Counted from the first letter of the stretch, positions 33,047-42,876 are shown. The stretch: 51,366 bases of DNA from Halorubrum sp. SD626R (GCF_001261915.1 NZ_CVRT01000153.1:1-51366); one strand, 5' to 3'. The notes: generated from the letters alone by a model not told the origin. A program made the numbers and translations.

Positions 33047-34819
33047 TTACCGCTCTCGGTCGGGACGGGGGTCTCGGGTCATCCACTCGCTCGCCTGCGG
33101 CTCCGTCGGGTCCGTGACGACCTCGACGAGCGCGGGGCCGTCGCGGCGGCGGGCGGCGTCGACGGCGTCCGCGACCGCGTCACGGTCGGTCACCCGTTCT
33201 GCGGGGACGCCCATCCCGGACGCGACGGCGACGAGGTCGAGGTCAGCCTCCCCCCACCCGTAGGCGCCCTCGGGGAAGCCGTACGAGCGCGACGCCTCCT
33301 CGCTGATGATCGCGTAGTCGTCGTTGTTGAGCGCGACGACGGTCACGTCGATGTCCTCGGCGGCGAGCGTGTGGAGCTCGTGCACGCACATCATGAGCCC
33401 GCCGTCCCCGGTGAGCGCGACGGCGTCGCGGTCGGGGTTCGCGAGCTTCGCGCCGATCGCGGACGGCAGGCCGGTCCCCATCGTCGCCCACGATCCGGGA
33501 TTGACGTACGACCGCGGGCCCGCCGCCGGGAACGAGACGAGCGTCCAGAGCCGGAAGCCGCCCGCGTCCGCCGTGACGACCGTCTCCTCGGGAAGCGCCT
33601 CGCGGACCTCGCGGAGGACCTCGACGGACCGGAGCGGCTCGTCGGGGGCGCGCTCCTCCGCGAGGGCCGCGAAGCGCCTCTCGTCGGCCGACCTGACCGC
33701 TCCGGCGCGCTCGGCGCCGTCCGCCGTCTCGGCCTTCCCGGCCCCCGCTCCCGTGGCCGGCGTCGAGCCGTCGACCGCGTCGACCTCATCCAATCGGTCC
33801 GAGAGCGCCCGCAGGAACCGGTCCGCGTCGGCAACGACGCCGAGTTCCGTCTCGTATCCGAACCCGATGTCGTCGCCGTCGAGGGTGACGTGCACGAGCC
33901 GGTCCGGCGTCGGGGCCGACCACGAGGCGGTCGCGACCGCGTCGAGATCGGAGCCGACGACGAGCCCGACGTCGGCCGCGGCGAGCAGCTCCCGGAGCTC
34001 GGCGCTCGACCCGCCACAGAGGACGCCCGCGGAGAGCGCGTGCGTCTCCGGCAGCGTCCCCTTCCCCTTGTACGTGGTCACGACCGGCGCGTCGAGCGCC
34101 TCCGCGACCGATCGGAGCGCGTCGCTCGCGTCGGCGCGCCGCACGCCGCCGCCCGCGAGCACGACGGGCGCGTCGGCCCCCGCGAGCAGTTCCGCGGCGC
34201 GGTCGACGGCCTCGGCCGGCGGTGCCTGCGGCGCGCTCGGCGACCGCTCCCCGACCGCGGGCTGGGCCGTCCGGCTCGCGAGGACGTCCTTCGGGATCCC
34301 GACGCGGACGGGGCCCTGCGGGTGTTCGCGGGCGACCCGGATCGCGTCGGCGACGGCGGGGACCGCGCCCGCGGGCGAGTCGACGAGGACGTTCTCCTTG
34401 ACGACCGTATCGTACGTCTCGGGCGGCGTCTCGTGGATCCCGTCGCCGCCGCGGACCTCGCGTTCGGTCTCGACGGCGAGGTGGAGGAGCGGGACGCAGT
34501 CGTTCAGGGCGTTCTTCAGCCCGTTCATCGCGTTAGTGTCGCCCGGGCCGGGGACGACGACCGTCGCCGCCATCGCGCCCGGATCGCTCGTCTCGGCGTA
34601 CCCCCACGCCTGGTGGGTGACGGCCGTCTCGTGGCGCGCGACGACGAACCGCGCGTCGCGGTCGGCCAGCGCCCGGTTGAGCGGGAGCGTCTGTTTCCCG
34701 GGGATCCCGAAGGCGACGTCCATCCCCCGGGCGAGCATCTGGTCGACGACCGCCTCGGCGACGGTCGGGCCGTCGGAGCCGCCGGGATCCGTCCCGCCCG
34801 AGGAGTCGGTGGTGTCCAT
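33047..34819 (-). CDS. Thiamine diphosphate-dependent enzyme, acetolactate synthase-like
   Basis: The 590-residue protein shows all three ThDP-enzyme domains. N-terminal Pyr domain: VAEAVVDQMLARGMDVAFGIPGKQTLPLNRAL and ARHETAVTHQAWGYAETS, with the activating Glu in RHE. Central domain: PVVLAGGGVRRADASDAL. C-terminal PP domain: GSWATMGTGLPSAIGAKLANPDRDAVALTGDGGLMMCVHELHTL followed by ALNNDDYAI (metal and diphosphate site GDG...NN). It is isolated, without an ilvN-type small subunit, so it may be a different 2-keto acid decarboxylase, carboligase or benzoylformate-type enzyme. ATG 34819 is favoured over 34945. Confidence 0.88.
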   Translation of the reverse strand: MDTTDSSGGTDPGGSDGPTVAEAVVDQMLARGMDVAFGIPGKQTLPLNRALADRDARFVVARHETAVTHQAWGYAETSDPGAMAATVVVPGPGDTNAMNGLKNALNDCVPLLHLAVETEREVRGGDGIHETPPETYDTVVKENVLVDSPAGAVPAVADAIRVAREHPQGPVRVGIPKDVLASRTAQPAVGERSPSAPQAPPAEAVDRAAELLAGADAPVVLAGGGVRRADASDALRSVAEALDAPVVTTYKGKGTLPETHALSAGVLCGGSSAELRELLAAADVGLVVGSDLDAVATASWSAPTPDRLVHVTLDGDDIGFGYETELGVVADADRFLRALSDRLDEVDAVDGSTPATGAGAGKAETADGAERAGAVRSADERRFAALAEERAPDEPLRSVEVLREVREALPEETVVTADAGGFRLWTLVSFPAAGPRSYVNPGSWATMGTGLPSAIGAKLANPDRDAVALTGDGGLMMCVHELHTLAAEDIDVTVVALNNDDYAIISEEASRSYGFPEGAYGWGEADLDLVAVASGMGVPAERVTDRDAVADAVDAARRRDGPALVEVVTDPTEPQASEWMTRDPRPDRER

Positions 34820-34943
34820 ACCGCGAGGTCGGCGGAGCGGGTGTTCAAAGCTTCGGCGGCGTGCCGGGGGTCGACCGCCAGTCAGTGTCGTCGCGACCGC
34901 GATGTACCCGAACTGATACGTCGCTGGGCGAGAGACGCCCGAC

Positions 34944-35708
34944 ATGGTCGACGTCGCGGTCCAACTGTACGCGCTGCGCTCGCTCGACGCGCCCCTCCCG
35001 GAGCTGCTCGACCGCGTGGGGCGGGCCGGCTACGACGGGGTTGAGTTCGCCTACCGAGTTCGCGAGTGGCCGACCGACGAGGTGCTCGCGGCGCTCGACC
35101 GGAACGGCCTGGACGCCGCGTCCGCGCACGTCCCGATCGAGGCGCTGGAAGACACGCCGCCCGAGGCGCTGGAAGCCGACTTCGACGAGACCGTCGACCG
35201 CTACGACCGGCTCGGCGTCGACACGCTCGTCGTCCCGTGGCTCGACGCCGAACACTTCGAGAGCGCCGCCGGGGTCGACGCGGTCGCGACGCGGCTGACC
35301 GACCTCGCGGCGGCCCTCGAGGCCGAGGGCCTCCGGCTCGCGTACCACAACCACGACGGGGAGTTCGCGACCGTCGACGGCGACCCGGCGATCGAGCGGC
35401 TGATCGACCGGACCGACGACCGCGTCGAGTTCGAGGTCGACGTCGGGTGGGCGCTCGCCGGCGAGGCCGACCCCGCCGCGCTGATCGACCGACACGCAGA
35501 CCGGGTCACGCACCTCCACGCCACGGATATGGATGTCGATCGCGGCGAGTCGGTCGCGCTCGGCGAGGGCAACGTGGACCTCGACTCGGTGGTCGCGAGC
35601 GCGCGAGACGCGGGCGTCGAGTGGCTCGTCTACGAGCACGACGACCCGGCGGACCCGATCGCGTCGGTCGAGCAGGGGGCGAGAGCGCTGCGCGACGGGC
35701 TGGACTGA
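34944..35708 (+). CDS. Sugar phosphate isomerase/epimerase-like TIM-barrel protein
   Basis: The 254-residue protein matches the xylose isomerase-like/AP endonuclease 2 barrel: VDVAVQLYALRSLDAPLPELLDRVGRAGYDGVEFAY, DTLVVPWLD, LRLAYHNHDGEFATV (metal-binding His/Glu strand), FEVDVGWALAGEADPAAL and THLHATDM. Metal ligands (Glu, Asp, His, Glu) look complete. The reaction is probably isomerisation or epimerisation of a sugar or inositol derivative. It is divergent from the ThDP enzyme, with 124 bases between the start codons. Confidence 0.85.
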   Translation: MVDVAVQLYALRSLDAPLPELLDRVGRAGYDGVEFAYRVREWPTDEVLAALDRNGLDAASAHVPIEALEDTPPEALEADFDETVDRYDRLGVDTLVVPWLDAEHFESAAGVDAVATRLTDLAAALEAEGLRLAYHNHDGEFATVDGDPAIERLIDRTDDRVEFEVDVGWALAGEADPAALIDRHADRVTHLHATDMDVDRGESVALGEGNVDLDSVVASARDAGVEWLVYEHDDPADPIASVEQGARALRDGLD

Positions 35709-35757
35709 CCGATTCGGCCGCCGGCGCGCCGCTCTGCTTCGCCGCCGGCGCGCCGCC

Positions 35758-37662
35758 TCACTCCGCCACGTTCGTCTCGCGCACCCGTATCCCCTTGCGC
35801 GCGAGGTGCCGCATCTGGCGCTGCGCGAACTCCTCCTCGCCGGAGCCGCGAGTCGCGAGCACGTAGACGAGCGCGGAGCCGGCGGGGCGCATCGTCCGGC
35901 CCGCGCGCTGAGACCCCTGCCGGCGGGAGCCGCCGAGCCCGCTGGCGACGACCGCGACCTCGGCGTTCGGGAGGTCGATCCCCTCGTCGCCGACGCGGGA
36001 GACGACGAGGGTGTCGATGTCGTCGCCGTCCGAACCGAGCTCTTCCCGCTCGTCGTCTCCGCGCCCGCCGCTCTCGCGGAACCGCCGGAACAGCTCCGCG
36101 CGCTCCCGGTGCGGCGTCTCGCCGCTGATGAAGGGGACCCCGAGCGCGTCGGCGATCGCCTCGCCCTGATCGAGGAACTCGATGAAGACGAGCGCCTTCT
36201 TGTCGCGGTGCGCCGCGAGGAGGTACCGGATCTCCTCTATCTTCGCGGGGTTCTCCGCGGCGAGCCGGCGGCGCTCGCGGCCGTCCGCGCTGGCGTACTC
36301 GTTCTGGGCCAGCTCGTCGCGCCACGGGACGTACCGGATCTCGACCTCGGGCTCCTGGACGAACCCCGCCTCGAACAGCTCGTCCCAGTCGGCGCCGATG
36401 GGTTGGCCGATCAGGGTGTAGATCTCCTCCTCACTGCCGGTCTCGCGGACCGGGGTGGCGGAGAGACCGAGGCGGTGTTTCGCCTGTAACTCCGCGGATC
36501 TGGAAAACACGGGGGCCGTGATGTGGTGGGCCTCGTCGAAGCAGATCAGTCCCCACTTCCGGGAGTCGAACAGACTCCGGTGGCGGTCCATCCCCGCGGT
36601 CTGGTAGGTCGCGATCGTGATCGGTCGGATCTCCTTCTGCCCGCCGTGGTACAGTCCGATGTCGGCGGGATCGACCGTGGAGTGTTCGAGAAGCTCCTCG
36701 CGCCACTGGTCGGCGAGCTCTCGGGACGGGACGAGGATGAGCGTCTCGCCGCCGACCGCCGCGATGGTCGCGATGGCGGCGACGGTCTTGCCCGAGCCGG
36801 GCGGGCCGACGTACACCCCCGAACGGCGTTCGAGGAACGTCTCCACCCACGCCTCCTGATACGGCCGGAGGTCGGTGGTGAGGTCGATGTCGACCGGGTC
36901 GCCGACGTCGAGGCCGCGGTCGTCCTCGACCGGGTAGCCGGCGTCGTAGAGGGCGCGCTTGACCTCGGCGACGGCGTCCTCGTTCACCCACGCCTCCGTC
37001 TCGGAGATGGGCGCCCGGAGGTGGTCGTCGTCAAGGTGCTGGTCGGCGACGTTCCCCATCAGGCTCTCGGAGGCGGCCGCCAAGACGACGTAGTCGTCTT
37101 CGTGGGTGTACAGGCGGAAGCGGTGCGCGCGGCGCCACTGGTCGCGGACCCACTCTTCGAGGTGGTCGTACCGGCGCGGGAGCACCGACCGGAGGCTCGC
37201 GATCAGGGCGTCGGCGTCGTCGAACGGCGCGGCCCACACGTCCTCCTGCCGGATCCGGTAGAGGTACCCGCGGGTTCCGGGCTCCGTTCCGGTGGTGTCG
37301 ACGAGGTGCGCGAACTGCGAGAGCCGCGCGCGGGTGAACTGCGTCGGGCGGTCGACGACGATCTCGCGGCGGTTCGGGAAGGCGACGACGCGCTCGCGGG
37401 TCGCCAGTCGGCCCCAGTCTGTCGGGTAGAAGACGACCGGGTCGCTCTCGACGTCGAGCCGGTCCACGTCGCCGCGGTCGACGAGCGCGGCCAGCGCGTC
37501 GCGGGCGGCCGACTGCGTCGTGCCGAGCCGGCGCGCGACCTCGCTGGCGGTCGCGATCGGGCGCTCCTCGGCTTCGAGCGCCTCGTGAAAGCGGTCTAAC
37601 GAGAGGTCGCCGTCGGCCGCGGAATCGTCCTCGCCGGCGGCGTCGCCGGGGTCGTCGGTCAT
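35758..37662 (-). CDS. XPB/Rad25-type DNA helicase
   Basis: This 634-residue superfamily 2 helicase has an N-terminal winged helix (IATASEVARRLGTTQSAARDALAALVDRGDVDRL), a damage-recognition-like middle domain, then motif I VGPPGSGKT near residue 289, motif Ia VPSRELADQW, motif II CFDEAHH near 375, motif III GLSATPVR and the second RecA fold with FIEFLDQGEAIADAL, VVSRVGDEGIDLPNAEVAV and QRAGRTMRP (motif VI). XPB opens DNA in nucleotide excision repair and, in eukaryotes, in transcription. No bax1/nuclease partner lies next to it. Confidence 0.9.
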   Translation of the reverse strand: MTDDPGDAAGEDDSAADGDLSLDRFHEALEAEERPIATASEVARRLGTTQSAARDALAALVDRGDVDRLDVESDPVVFYPTDWGRLATRERVVAFPNRREIVVDRPTQFTRARLSQFAHLVDTTGTEPGTRGYLYRIRQEDVWAAPFDDADALIASLRSVLPRRYDHLEEWVRDQWRRAHRFRLYTHEDDYVVLAAASESLMGNVADQHLDDDHLRAPISETEAWVNEDAVAEVKRALYDAGYPVEDDRGLDVGDPVDIDLTTDLRPYQEAWVETFLERRSGVYVGPPGSGKTVAAIATIAAVGGETLILVPSRELADQWREELLEHSTVDPADIGLYHGGQKEIRPITIATYQTAGMDRHRSLFDSRKWGLICFDEAHHITAPVFSRSAELQAKHRLGLSATPVRETGSEEEIYTLIGQPIGADWDELFEAGFVQEPEVEIRYVPWRDELAQNEYASADGRERRRLAAENPAKIEEIRYLLAAHRDKKALVFIEFLDQGEAIADALGVPFISGETPHRERAELFRRFRESGGRGDDEREELGSDGDDIDTLVVSRVGDEGIDLPNAEVAVVASGLGGSRRQGSQRAGRTMRPAGSALVYVLATRGSGEEEFAQRQMRHLARKGIRVRETNVAE

Positions 37663-37740
37663 TGGCTCCGGTTCGGGCGCGACGCTGAAAGGGGTAGCGT
37701 CCGCGGTCGGGGGCCGGCGGAACGCCCCTCGGCCGCGGAT

Positions 37741-38490
37741 TTACCGACCGGAGCGCCCGTGACAGCCGCGGGACGTGATCGCGTCCTTCGAGCGGAACCG
37801 GCAGCCGCAGTCGGCGCAGCGGACATACGGCTCGCCCGGCTCGGTCTTCAGGCGGTGGTCGCCGACGACGAACGGGCGGGTCACGGTCCGAGGCCGGATT
37901 CGGTCCGGGATCGGCGTCGACGACGACTCGCTGAGCGCCGCCCGCACGGCGATGGTGTCGACGTCGACGGGGTCCCACCGGCGGGCGTCGAGGGCCGCCT
38001 CGCGGTCGGCCACCTCGGTCCAGCCGGTGACGACGACCGGGGAGTTGGTCTCCGTGTCGCCGACGACGACGACGAACCGGATCCCGCCCTCGACGAGGGC
38101 GAACCGCCAGCCGTCGGTCCGGTTCCAGCGGAGTTGCCCCCGGCGGATCGCGTCGCTCACGGTGCGCGTCGACACGTAACGGCCGGGCTGTTCCAGCCGG
38201 TCGCGGAAGTGATCGGTGAGGGCGTAGAGCCCGGGGTCGCGGATCGGCGGGTCCTCCGCAGTCCGCGCCACCGAGGATCGGTGACCGGAAGACCGGCGAC
38301 CTGCGGACCGGCGATCCGAGGCCGAGCCCCGCCGGCGGGAGTCGCCGGTCTCGGGGTCGAAGGGGAGCGGGTTCGACCTCGCCGCCCGCCGGCGTGACCC
38401 CGCCGGCGCGGTCGTGGACGCGGTCCGACGCTCCGTCGATCCGGGACGGGATGACTCCGCGTCTCCCGGCCCGCCCTGTCGGGATGCCAC
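37741..38490 (-). CDS. Haloarchaeal protein with C-terminal zinc-ribbon-like motif
   Basis: The 249-residue protein starts with about 75 residues of arginine- and serine-rich disordered sequence. A globular part follows (LYALTDHFRDRLEQPGRYVSTRTVSDAIRRGQLRWNRTDGWRFALVEGGIRFVVVVGDTE). The C terminus has VRCADCGCRFRSKDAITSRGC, four cysteines that may bind zinc. The start may lie further in, since the basic N-terminal part is unusual for a halophile. Function unknown. Confidence 0.6.
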   Translation of the reverse strand: MASRQGGPGDAESSRPGSTERRTASTTAPAGSRRRAARSNPLPFDPETGDSRRRGSASDRRSAGRRSSGHRSSVARTAEDPPIRDPGLYALTDHFRDRLEQPGRYVSTRTVSDAIRRGQLRWNRTDGWRFALVEGGIRFVVVVGDTETNSPVVVTGWTEVADREAALDARRWDPVDVDTIAVRAALSESSSTPIPDRIRPRTVTRPFVVGDHRLKTEPGEPYVRCADCGCRFRSKDAITSRGCHGRSGR

Positions 38491-38595
38491 TAACTGTGGG
38501 TACAGAGCGTGTTCTTAAGTGTGTTACGGCGACACAGGGGTTCTGACCGGTGACTCACTGCGGTCGCCCGGGTCGCGGTGATGCGCGGTCTCGAC

Positions 38596-39648
38596 TTACA
38601 ACGCCGGGGGCGCGTCGCGGCCGATGACGATCTCCTGTCCCTCGACGTCTTCGAGGGCCGCGACGCGGCCGCCGATCTCGACCTGACCGGACTCGGTCTC
38701 GACTATCAGCGAGGCGACTTCCTCCGACTCCTCGAACGCGAGATCGACGACGCGGCCGCGGACGGTGACCGATTCGCCCGTCTCGATGTCTCGTCCCTCG
38801 ACAGCGGCGTAGAAGCCCTCGCCGCCGAACTCCCTGATGTCCTTGACGGCGCGGCGGATCGACGCGTAGCGGCGCGGGAACGGGCGATCCGCCCCGTCGG
38901 TGGCGAGCGTCTCGGCGGTCGTCCACAGCACGGTGCCGAAGAAGCCCGAGACGAGGAAGCCGAGCGCGGAGCGGTTGAAGATGACGCCGTAGCGTTCGCG
39001 GTCGTCGCGGAGCGCGTCCTGGGTCGCGTAGACGGAGTACTCCCCGTCGGCGACCGCGAGGACGGGCGTGGTGATCCCGCGGCGCGCCCGAGCGATGGTC
39101 GCGACCTCGAGGTAGTCGAACTCGTCCGGGTCCGGCGCCTTCGACGCGGGGGTGACGAGCAGCTCGACGCTGACGCCCTCGGCGACCTTCGCGGCGAGGT
39201 CGTCGCGGAAGCGACGGAGCAGGCCGGGGGTCAGCGAGACGGCGAGCTCGTACTCCGCGCCGGCGATGATCTCCTCCAGGTACCGGAGGATCGTCGATCG
39301 CGACTTCACGAGGGAGACGGCCTCGGTCTCCCGGGTCGGGGCGGTGTAGCGCGCCCCCAGCTCGTCGACCATCTCCGCGAACGACGACCGGAGGTCGCCG
39401 AACGCGTCGTCCGGGTCGACGGCGACGATCTTCATCGGGCGCGACTCGCGGAGCTCCACGAGCCCGCGGTCCGAGAGGCTCCGCACCGTGTCGTAGACGC
39501 GCGGCTGCGGGATGTCCGTCCGGTCGGCGATGTCGCTCGCCGTCAGTTCGCCGTGTTCCAACACCGCGAGGTACGCGTCGATCTCGTACTCGCCGAGGTT
39601 GAACCGGTCCCCGACGTGATCGAGGGTGTCGCGGAGATCGTCGGTCAT
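38596..39648 (-). CDS. trmB: TrmB-family sugar-sensing transcriptional regulator
   Basis: The 350-residue protein has an N-terminal winged helix ([51 protein letters not shown]) and a long C-terminal ligand-binding region typical of TrmB (about residues 110-350), including [31 protein letters not shown]. The length fits the Halobacterium glucose-responsive TrmB, which controls sugar metabolism and cofactor genes. A sequence of the type published for that regulator (TACT-N7-GAGTA) lies 35-50 bases before its ATG, suggesting it controls itself. Confidence 0.88.
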   Translation of the reverse strand: MTDDLRDTLDHVGDRFNLGEYEIDAYLAVLEHGELTASDIADRTDIPQPRVYDTVRSLSDRGLVELRESRPMKIVAVDPDDAFGDLRSSFAEMVDELGARYTAPTRETEAVSLVKSRSTILRYLEEIIAGAEYELAVSLTPGLLRRFRDDLAAKVAEGVSVELLVTPASKAPDPDEFDYLEVATIARARRGITTPVLAVADGEYSVYATQDALRDDRERYGVIFNRSALGFLVSGFFGTVLWTTAETLATDGADRPFPRRYASIRRAVKDIREFGGEGFYAAVEGRDIETGESVTVRGRVVDLAFEESEEVASLIVETESGQVEIGGRVAALEDVEGQEIVIGRDAPPAL

Positions 39649-39672
39649 ACCGATATCGACGCGTCCCTCCGG

Positions 39673-39682
39673 TATAGCTTTT
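39673..39682 (-). promoter_or_regulatory. TATA-like element of trmB
   Basis: On the minus strand this reads AAAAGCTATA, 25-34 bases before ATG 39648, right beside the operator motif. Confidence 0.5.
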
Positions 39683-39698
39683 TACTATGAGCCGAGTA
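39683..39698 (-). promoter_or_regulatory. Putative TrmB operator, TACT-N7-GAGTA
   Basis: The plus strand reads TACT-ATGAGCC-GAGTA, an exact fit to the TACT-N(7-8)-GAGTA motif I recall for Halobacterium TrmB. It sits immediately upstream of the TATA-like element of trmB. In Halobacterium, sites upstream of the TATA box go with activation, so positive autoregulation is possible. Confidence 0.65.
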
Positions 39699-39900
39699 GT
39701 ACGCGCTTTCGGAGCCGGGTCTATCGACGGCGGTCAGCCCCGCGAGGCCGAACGACGAGAAGCCGGCGACGAGGACGTCGCTCGCGCGGACTCGTTCGTG
39801 ACGCTGGACGACGGCCGGGCCGGCGGGGTGTCCGACATGATCGGTGGTTGGCCCGGCGGGGTGTTAGTGATTGCCCAGTCCCGCGGGAATCTCGGTAGAG

Positions 39901-39970
39901 GATCGTTTGCGAAGGACCGTTCGCGAGGGACCGTTCGCGGAGTATCGTTCGCGGAGGACCGTTTCGAGCT
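39901..39970. repeat. 14-bp tandem repeat, five copies
   Basis: Units resembling GACCGTTCGCGGAG start at 39901, 39915, 39929, 39943 and 39957. The array ends about 50 bases before the MscS start and may affect its promoter or be slippage DNA. Confidence 0.75.
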
Positions 39971-40023
39971 GACCCCGCTCGCGGGGAGAAACCCTTTTTC
40001 GGGTGGGCGACGCCGGATTCCCT

Positions 40024-41112
40024 ATGGCACTGCCCGCGGGCGCGGCGCCGGGACAGGTTCTCGGTCCGGTGACGGACGCCGTCTCGCGGTTGGCCGGGAT
40101 CCCCGGTTCGCGGGTCCTAGTGGTGGTCCTGTCGGTCGCGCTGGGCGCGCTCGTCTCGAAGTTCCTCGTCCGGCTCATCGGGCGGCCCGTCGCGCGGCGG
40201 GTGTCGAGACAGAGCGTTGCGCAGACGATCGTCCGCGGCGTCCGGGTCGGGACGGTCGCGGTCGCGTTCCTGATCGGACTTCAAGTGGCCGGCTTCCAGT
40301 TCACCGATCTGCTCGTCGGGACGGCGGTGTTCTCGGCCGTGATCGGGATCATCCTCGCCCCCCTCGTCGGGAACTTCATCAACGGCGTGTTCATCCTCGC
40401 GGACCAGCCGTTCGAGATCGGGGACATGATCGAGTTAGAGAACGGGACGACGGGGTTCGTCGAGGACATCACCATCCGGTACACCAAGATCTTCACGCTC
40501 GACAACACGTTCATCGTCGTTCCGAACGGGACCATGCGCGAGCGCGACGTGACCAACTTCTCCGCGGAGGACGAGCGCACGCGGCGCACCATCGACGTGC
40601 TCGTCACCTACGAGAGCGACATCTCGGAGGGCCGGCGCCTCATCGAGCGGGCGGCCCGGGACTGCGACGCGGTGATCGACGGGGGCCCGGACATCCGGAT
40701 CGGCGTCGCGCGCTACACCGCCAGCCCGGACTGCCGCCTCCACGAGTTCGGCGACGACGGGATCCTGCTCCGGCTCCGGTACTGGGTGAAGAAGCCGTAC
40801 AAGCTCGCGAAGGTGCAGTCGGACGTCAACACCCGAATCCGCGAGCGCCTCGCCGACGCCGACGTCGAGATGGCGTACCCGCACCGCCACCTCGTCTTCG
40901 ACGACACCTCCGGCGTCGCGCGGGTCGGGGGTCCGGAAGACGGGCGCCCCCCCGGCGAGCGGGCCGGGGACAAGCCCGACGACGGCGGGGCCCGCGGCGG
41001 TCGGACGGTCGACTCGCGAGCGGCTGGTCCCGAGAGCGGTGATTCGGATATCGAGGAGTCCACCGGTGAATCCCCGGAGCGGGACGTCCCGACCGGCGGC
41101 GACGGGGACTGA
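40024..41112 (+). CDS. MscS-family mechanosensitive ion channel with acidic tail
   Basis: This is a 362-residue protein with three membrane helices up to about residue 125. The MscS pore and beta domain are seen in VGTAVFSAVIGIILAPLVGNFINGVFILADQPFEIGDMIELENGTTGFVEDITIRYTKIFTLDNTFIVVPNGTMRERDVTNFS. The last 65 residues are a disordered acidic tail. It differs clearly from the MscS at 14.1 kb, so the genome has at least two types. ATG 40024 is preferred over the upstream GTG/ATG that would add seven residues. It is followed 66 bases later by a MATE exporter. Confidence 0.9.
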   Translation: MALPAGAAPGQVLGPVTDAVSRLAGIPGSRVLVVVLSVALGALVSKFLVRLIGRPVARRVSRQSVAQTIVRGVRVGTVAVAFLIGLQVAGFQFTDLLVGTAVFSAVIGIILAPLVGNFINGVFILADQPFEIGDMIELENGTTGFVEDITIRYTKIFTLDNTFIVVPNGTMRERDVTNFSAEDERTRRTIDVLVTYESDISEGRRLIERAARDCDAVIDGGPDIRIGVARYTASPDCRLHEFGDDGILLRLRYWVKKPYKLAKVQSDVNTRIRERLADADVEMAYPHRHLVFDDTSGVARVGGPEDGRPPGERAGDKPDDGGARGGRTVDSRAAGPESGDSDIEESTGESPERDVPTGGDGD

Positions 41113-41178
41113 GGCGGTCCGACGCGCGGGCCGCCGGAACCGGAAGTCTGATTCACGGAGCGGCCGATTTATAAGTCA

Positions 41179-42876
41179 GTGAGCGACGAGCCCTCCGAGA
41201 ATCCAACAGATTCCGATCCGGGAACCGCCGAGAACGGTTCGCGCGACGGCGACGAAGCCGGCGATGGCGACGGCGACGACGTCGGTGGTGGCGATATCCA
41301 CGGCGCCGGTGGTGGCGAAGTCGACGGTGCTGATGATGACGGCGACCACGGTGAAGCCGGTAGCGACGACGAGCGCGTCCCCGAGGAGTCGATCACCGAG
41401 GGGAGTCTGGTGCGGCCGCTGTTTCGACTCGCCTGGCCCATCGTCGTCATCCAGCTGTTACAGGTGACGTACAACGTCGTCGACACGCTCTATCTGGGGC
41501 GCCTGTCGGCGGAGGCGGTCGGGGCGATCAGCCTCGCGTTCCCGCTGATCTTCCTGCTCATCGCGGTTGCCGGCGGCTTCACCACCGCCGGCGCCATCCT
41601 CGTGGCCCAGTACACGGGGGCCGACGGCGACGGGTCGGCGGGGCTGGTCGCGGGACAGACCATCTTCACGGTCTCCGTGCTCTCCGTGTTCATCGGGATC
41701 GCGGGGTACTTCTACACGCGTCCGGCGCTGGAGCTCCTCCCGAGCGACCCGGCCACGGCGGCGACGGTGATCCCGCTCGCGGCCGATTACATGGAGGTCA
41801 TCTTCGCCGGCATCCCGCTGATGTTCGGCTTCTTCGTCTTCTCCGCGCTGATGCGCGGCTACGGCGACACCCGGACGCCGATGGCGGTGATGCTCGTCTC
41901 CGTCGTGCTGAACGTCCTCCTCGACCCGTTCCTCATCTTCGGGTTCGCCGACAACCCGCTGTTCGCTTGGCTCGCGGGAGTCCCGGCCGTGGGCGCCCTC
42001 GACCCGGTCGCGCTGGAGGCGTCGCTGTTCGCGGTCACCGGTTTCACCGGATACGGTATCGAGGGGGCCGCGCTGGCGACGATCCTCTCGCGGGGGGTCG
42101 CCACCGGCATCGGTATCTGGCTCCTGTTCGCCACCGGGCTCGGGCCGGCGGTTTCGGTGAGCCACCTCGTGCCGGATCCGACGTTCATCCGCGACATCTT
42201 CAGTCTCGGACTCCCCTCCAGCGTCGAACAGACGACCAGCGCGCTCGCCATGATCACGCTCACGGCGATGGTCGTCACGTTCTCGCCGCCGGTGGTGGCG
42301 GCGTACGGGCTCGGCAACCGGCTCATCTCGCTCGTCTTCCTGCCCGCGATGGGACTCGGGCGCGCGATCGACACGATGGTGGGGCAGAACCTCGGTGCGG
42401 ACCGGGCGGACCGCGCCGCGCGGTCGGTCAAGCTCGCCGCCGGGACCGGGGCGGGCGTGATGTTCCTCGTCGCCGTGGTCGCAGTGACGTTCACGGAGCC
42501 GATCGTCGGCGCGTTCCTCGGCGACGTGCCCGACGCGCCGGCGACGGTCGGGTACGCGGTCGAGTACGTCAGGATCCGCTCGGTCGAGTTCGCCTTCATC
42601 GGCGTCTCGCAGGTGATCCTCGGCGCGTTCCGCGGCGCCGGCAACACGAAGACCGCGATGGTGATCTCGATACTCACCCTCTGGGTCGGCCGCGTCGCCA
42701 GCGTGGGCTACCTGGTGTTTATCCTCGGGTGGGGAGAGACAGGGGTCTGGGTCGGGATGGCGCTCGGGAACATACTCGGAGCGATCGTCGGCGTCGCCTG
42801 GTTCGCTCGGGGAACGTGGACTGACCGGTACATCGACGATCCGGAGCCAGAGGTCGATCCGGTCGCCGGCGACTGA
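41179..42876 (+). CDS. MATE-family multidrug/sodium antiporter
   Basis: This is a 565-residue protein from GTG 41179. The first 75 residues are a disordered acidic tail with repeated GD and GG units. Twelve membrane helices follow in two halves, each starting with MATE-type segments: SLVRPLFRLAWPIVVIQLLQVTYNVVDTLYLGRLSAEAVGAISLAFP and IRDIFSLGLPSSVEQTTSALAMITLTAMV. The family exports cationic drugs or metabolites in exchange for sodium or protons. It probably shares a transcript with the preceding MscS gene. Confidence 0.9.
   Translation: MSDEPSENPTDSDPGTAENGSRDGDEAGDGDGDDVGGGDIHGAGGGEVDGADDDGDHGEAGSDDERVPEESITEGSLVRPLFRLAWPIVVIQLLQVTYNVVDTLYLGRLSAEAVGAISLAFPLIFLLIAVAGGFTTAGAILVAQYTGADGDGSAGLVAGQTIFTVSVLSVFIGIAGYFYTRPALELLPSDPATAATVIPLAADYMEVIFAGIPLMFGFFVFSALMRGYGDTRTPMAVMLVSVVLNVLLDPFLIFGFADNPLFAWLAGVPAVGALDPVALEASLFAVTGFTGYGIEGAALATILSRGVATGIGIWLLFATGLGPAVSVSHLVPDPTFIRDIFSLGLPSSVEQTTSALAMITLTAMVVTFSPPVVAAYGLGNRLISLVFLPAMGLGRAIDTMVGQNLGADRADRAARSVKLAAGTGAGVMFLVAVVAVTFTEPIVGAFLGDVPDAPATVGYAVEYVRIRSVEFAFIGVSQVILGAFRGAGNTKTAMVISILTLWVGRVASVGYLVFILGWGETGVWVGMALGNILGAIVGVAWFARGTWTDRYIDDPEPEVDPVAGD

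Larger units (their letters stand above)
39649..40023. other. Divergent non-coding interval with TrmB operator and 14-bp repeats
   Basis: This 375-base interval lies between trmB and an MscS gene. The left end holds the trmB promoter and operator, the right end a 14-bp tandem repeat at 39901-39970. No gene is supported; one open frame starting at 39687 continues as a shadow into the MscS gene. Confidence 0.5.

Noticed and set aside
39687..40023. Open frame starting near the trmB operator
   Set aside because: Its start lies in the operator and it continues as a shadow through the MscS gene; no conserved features.
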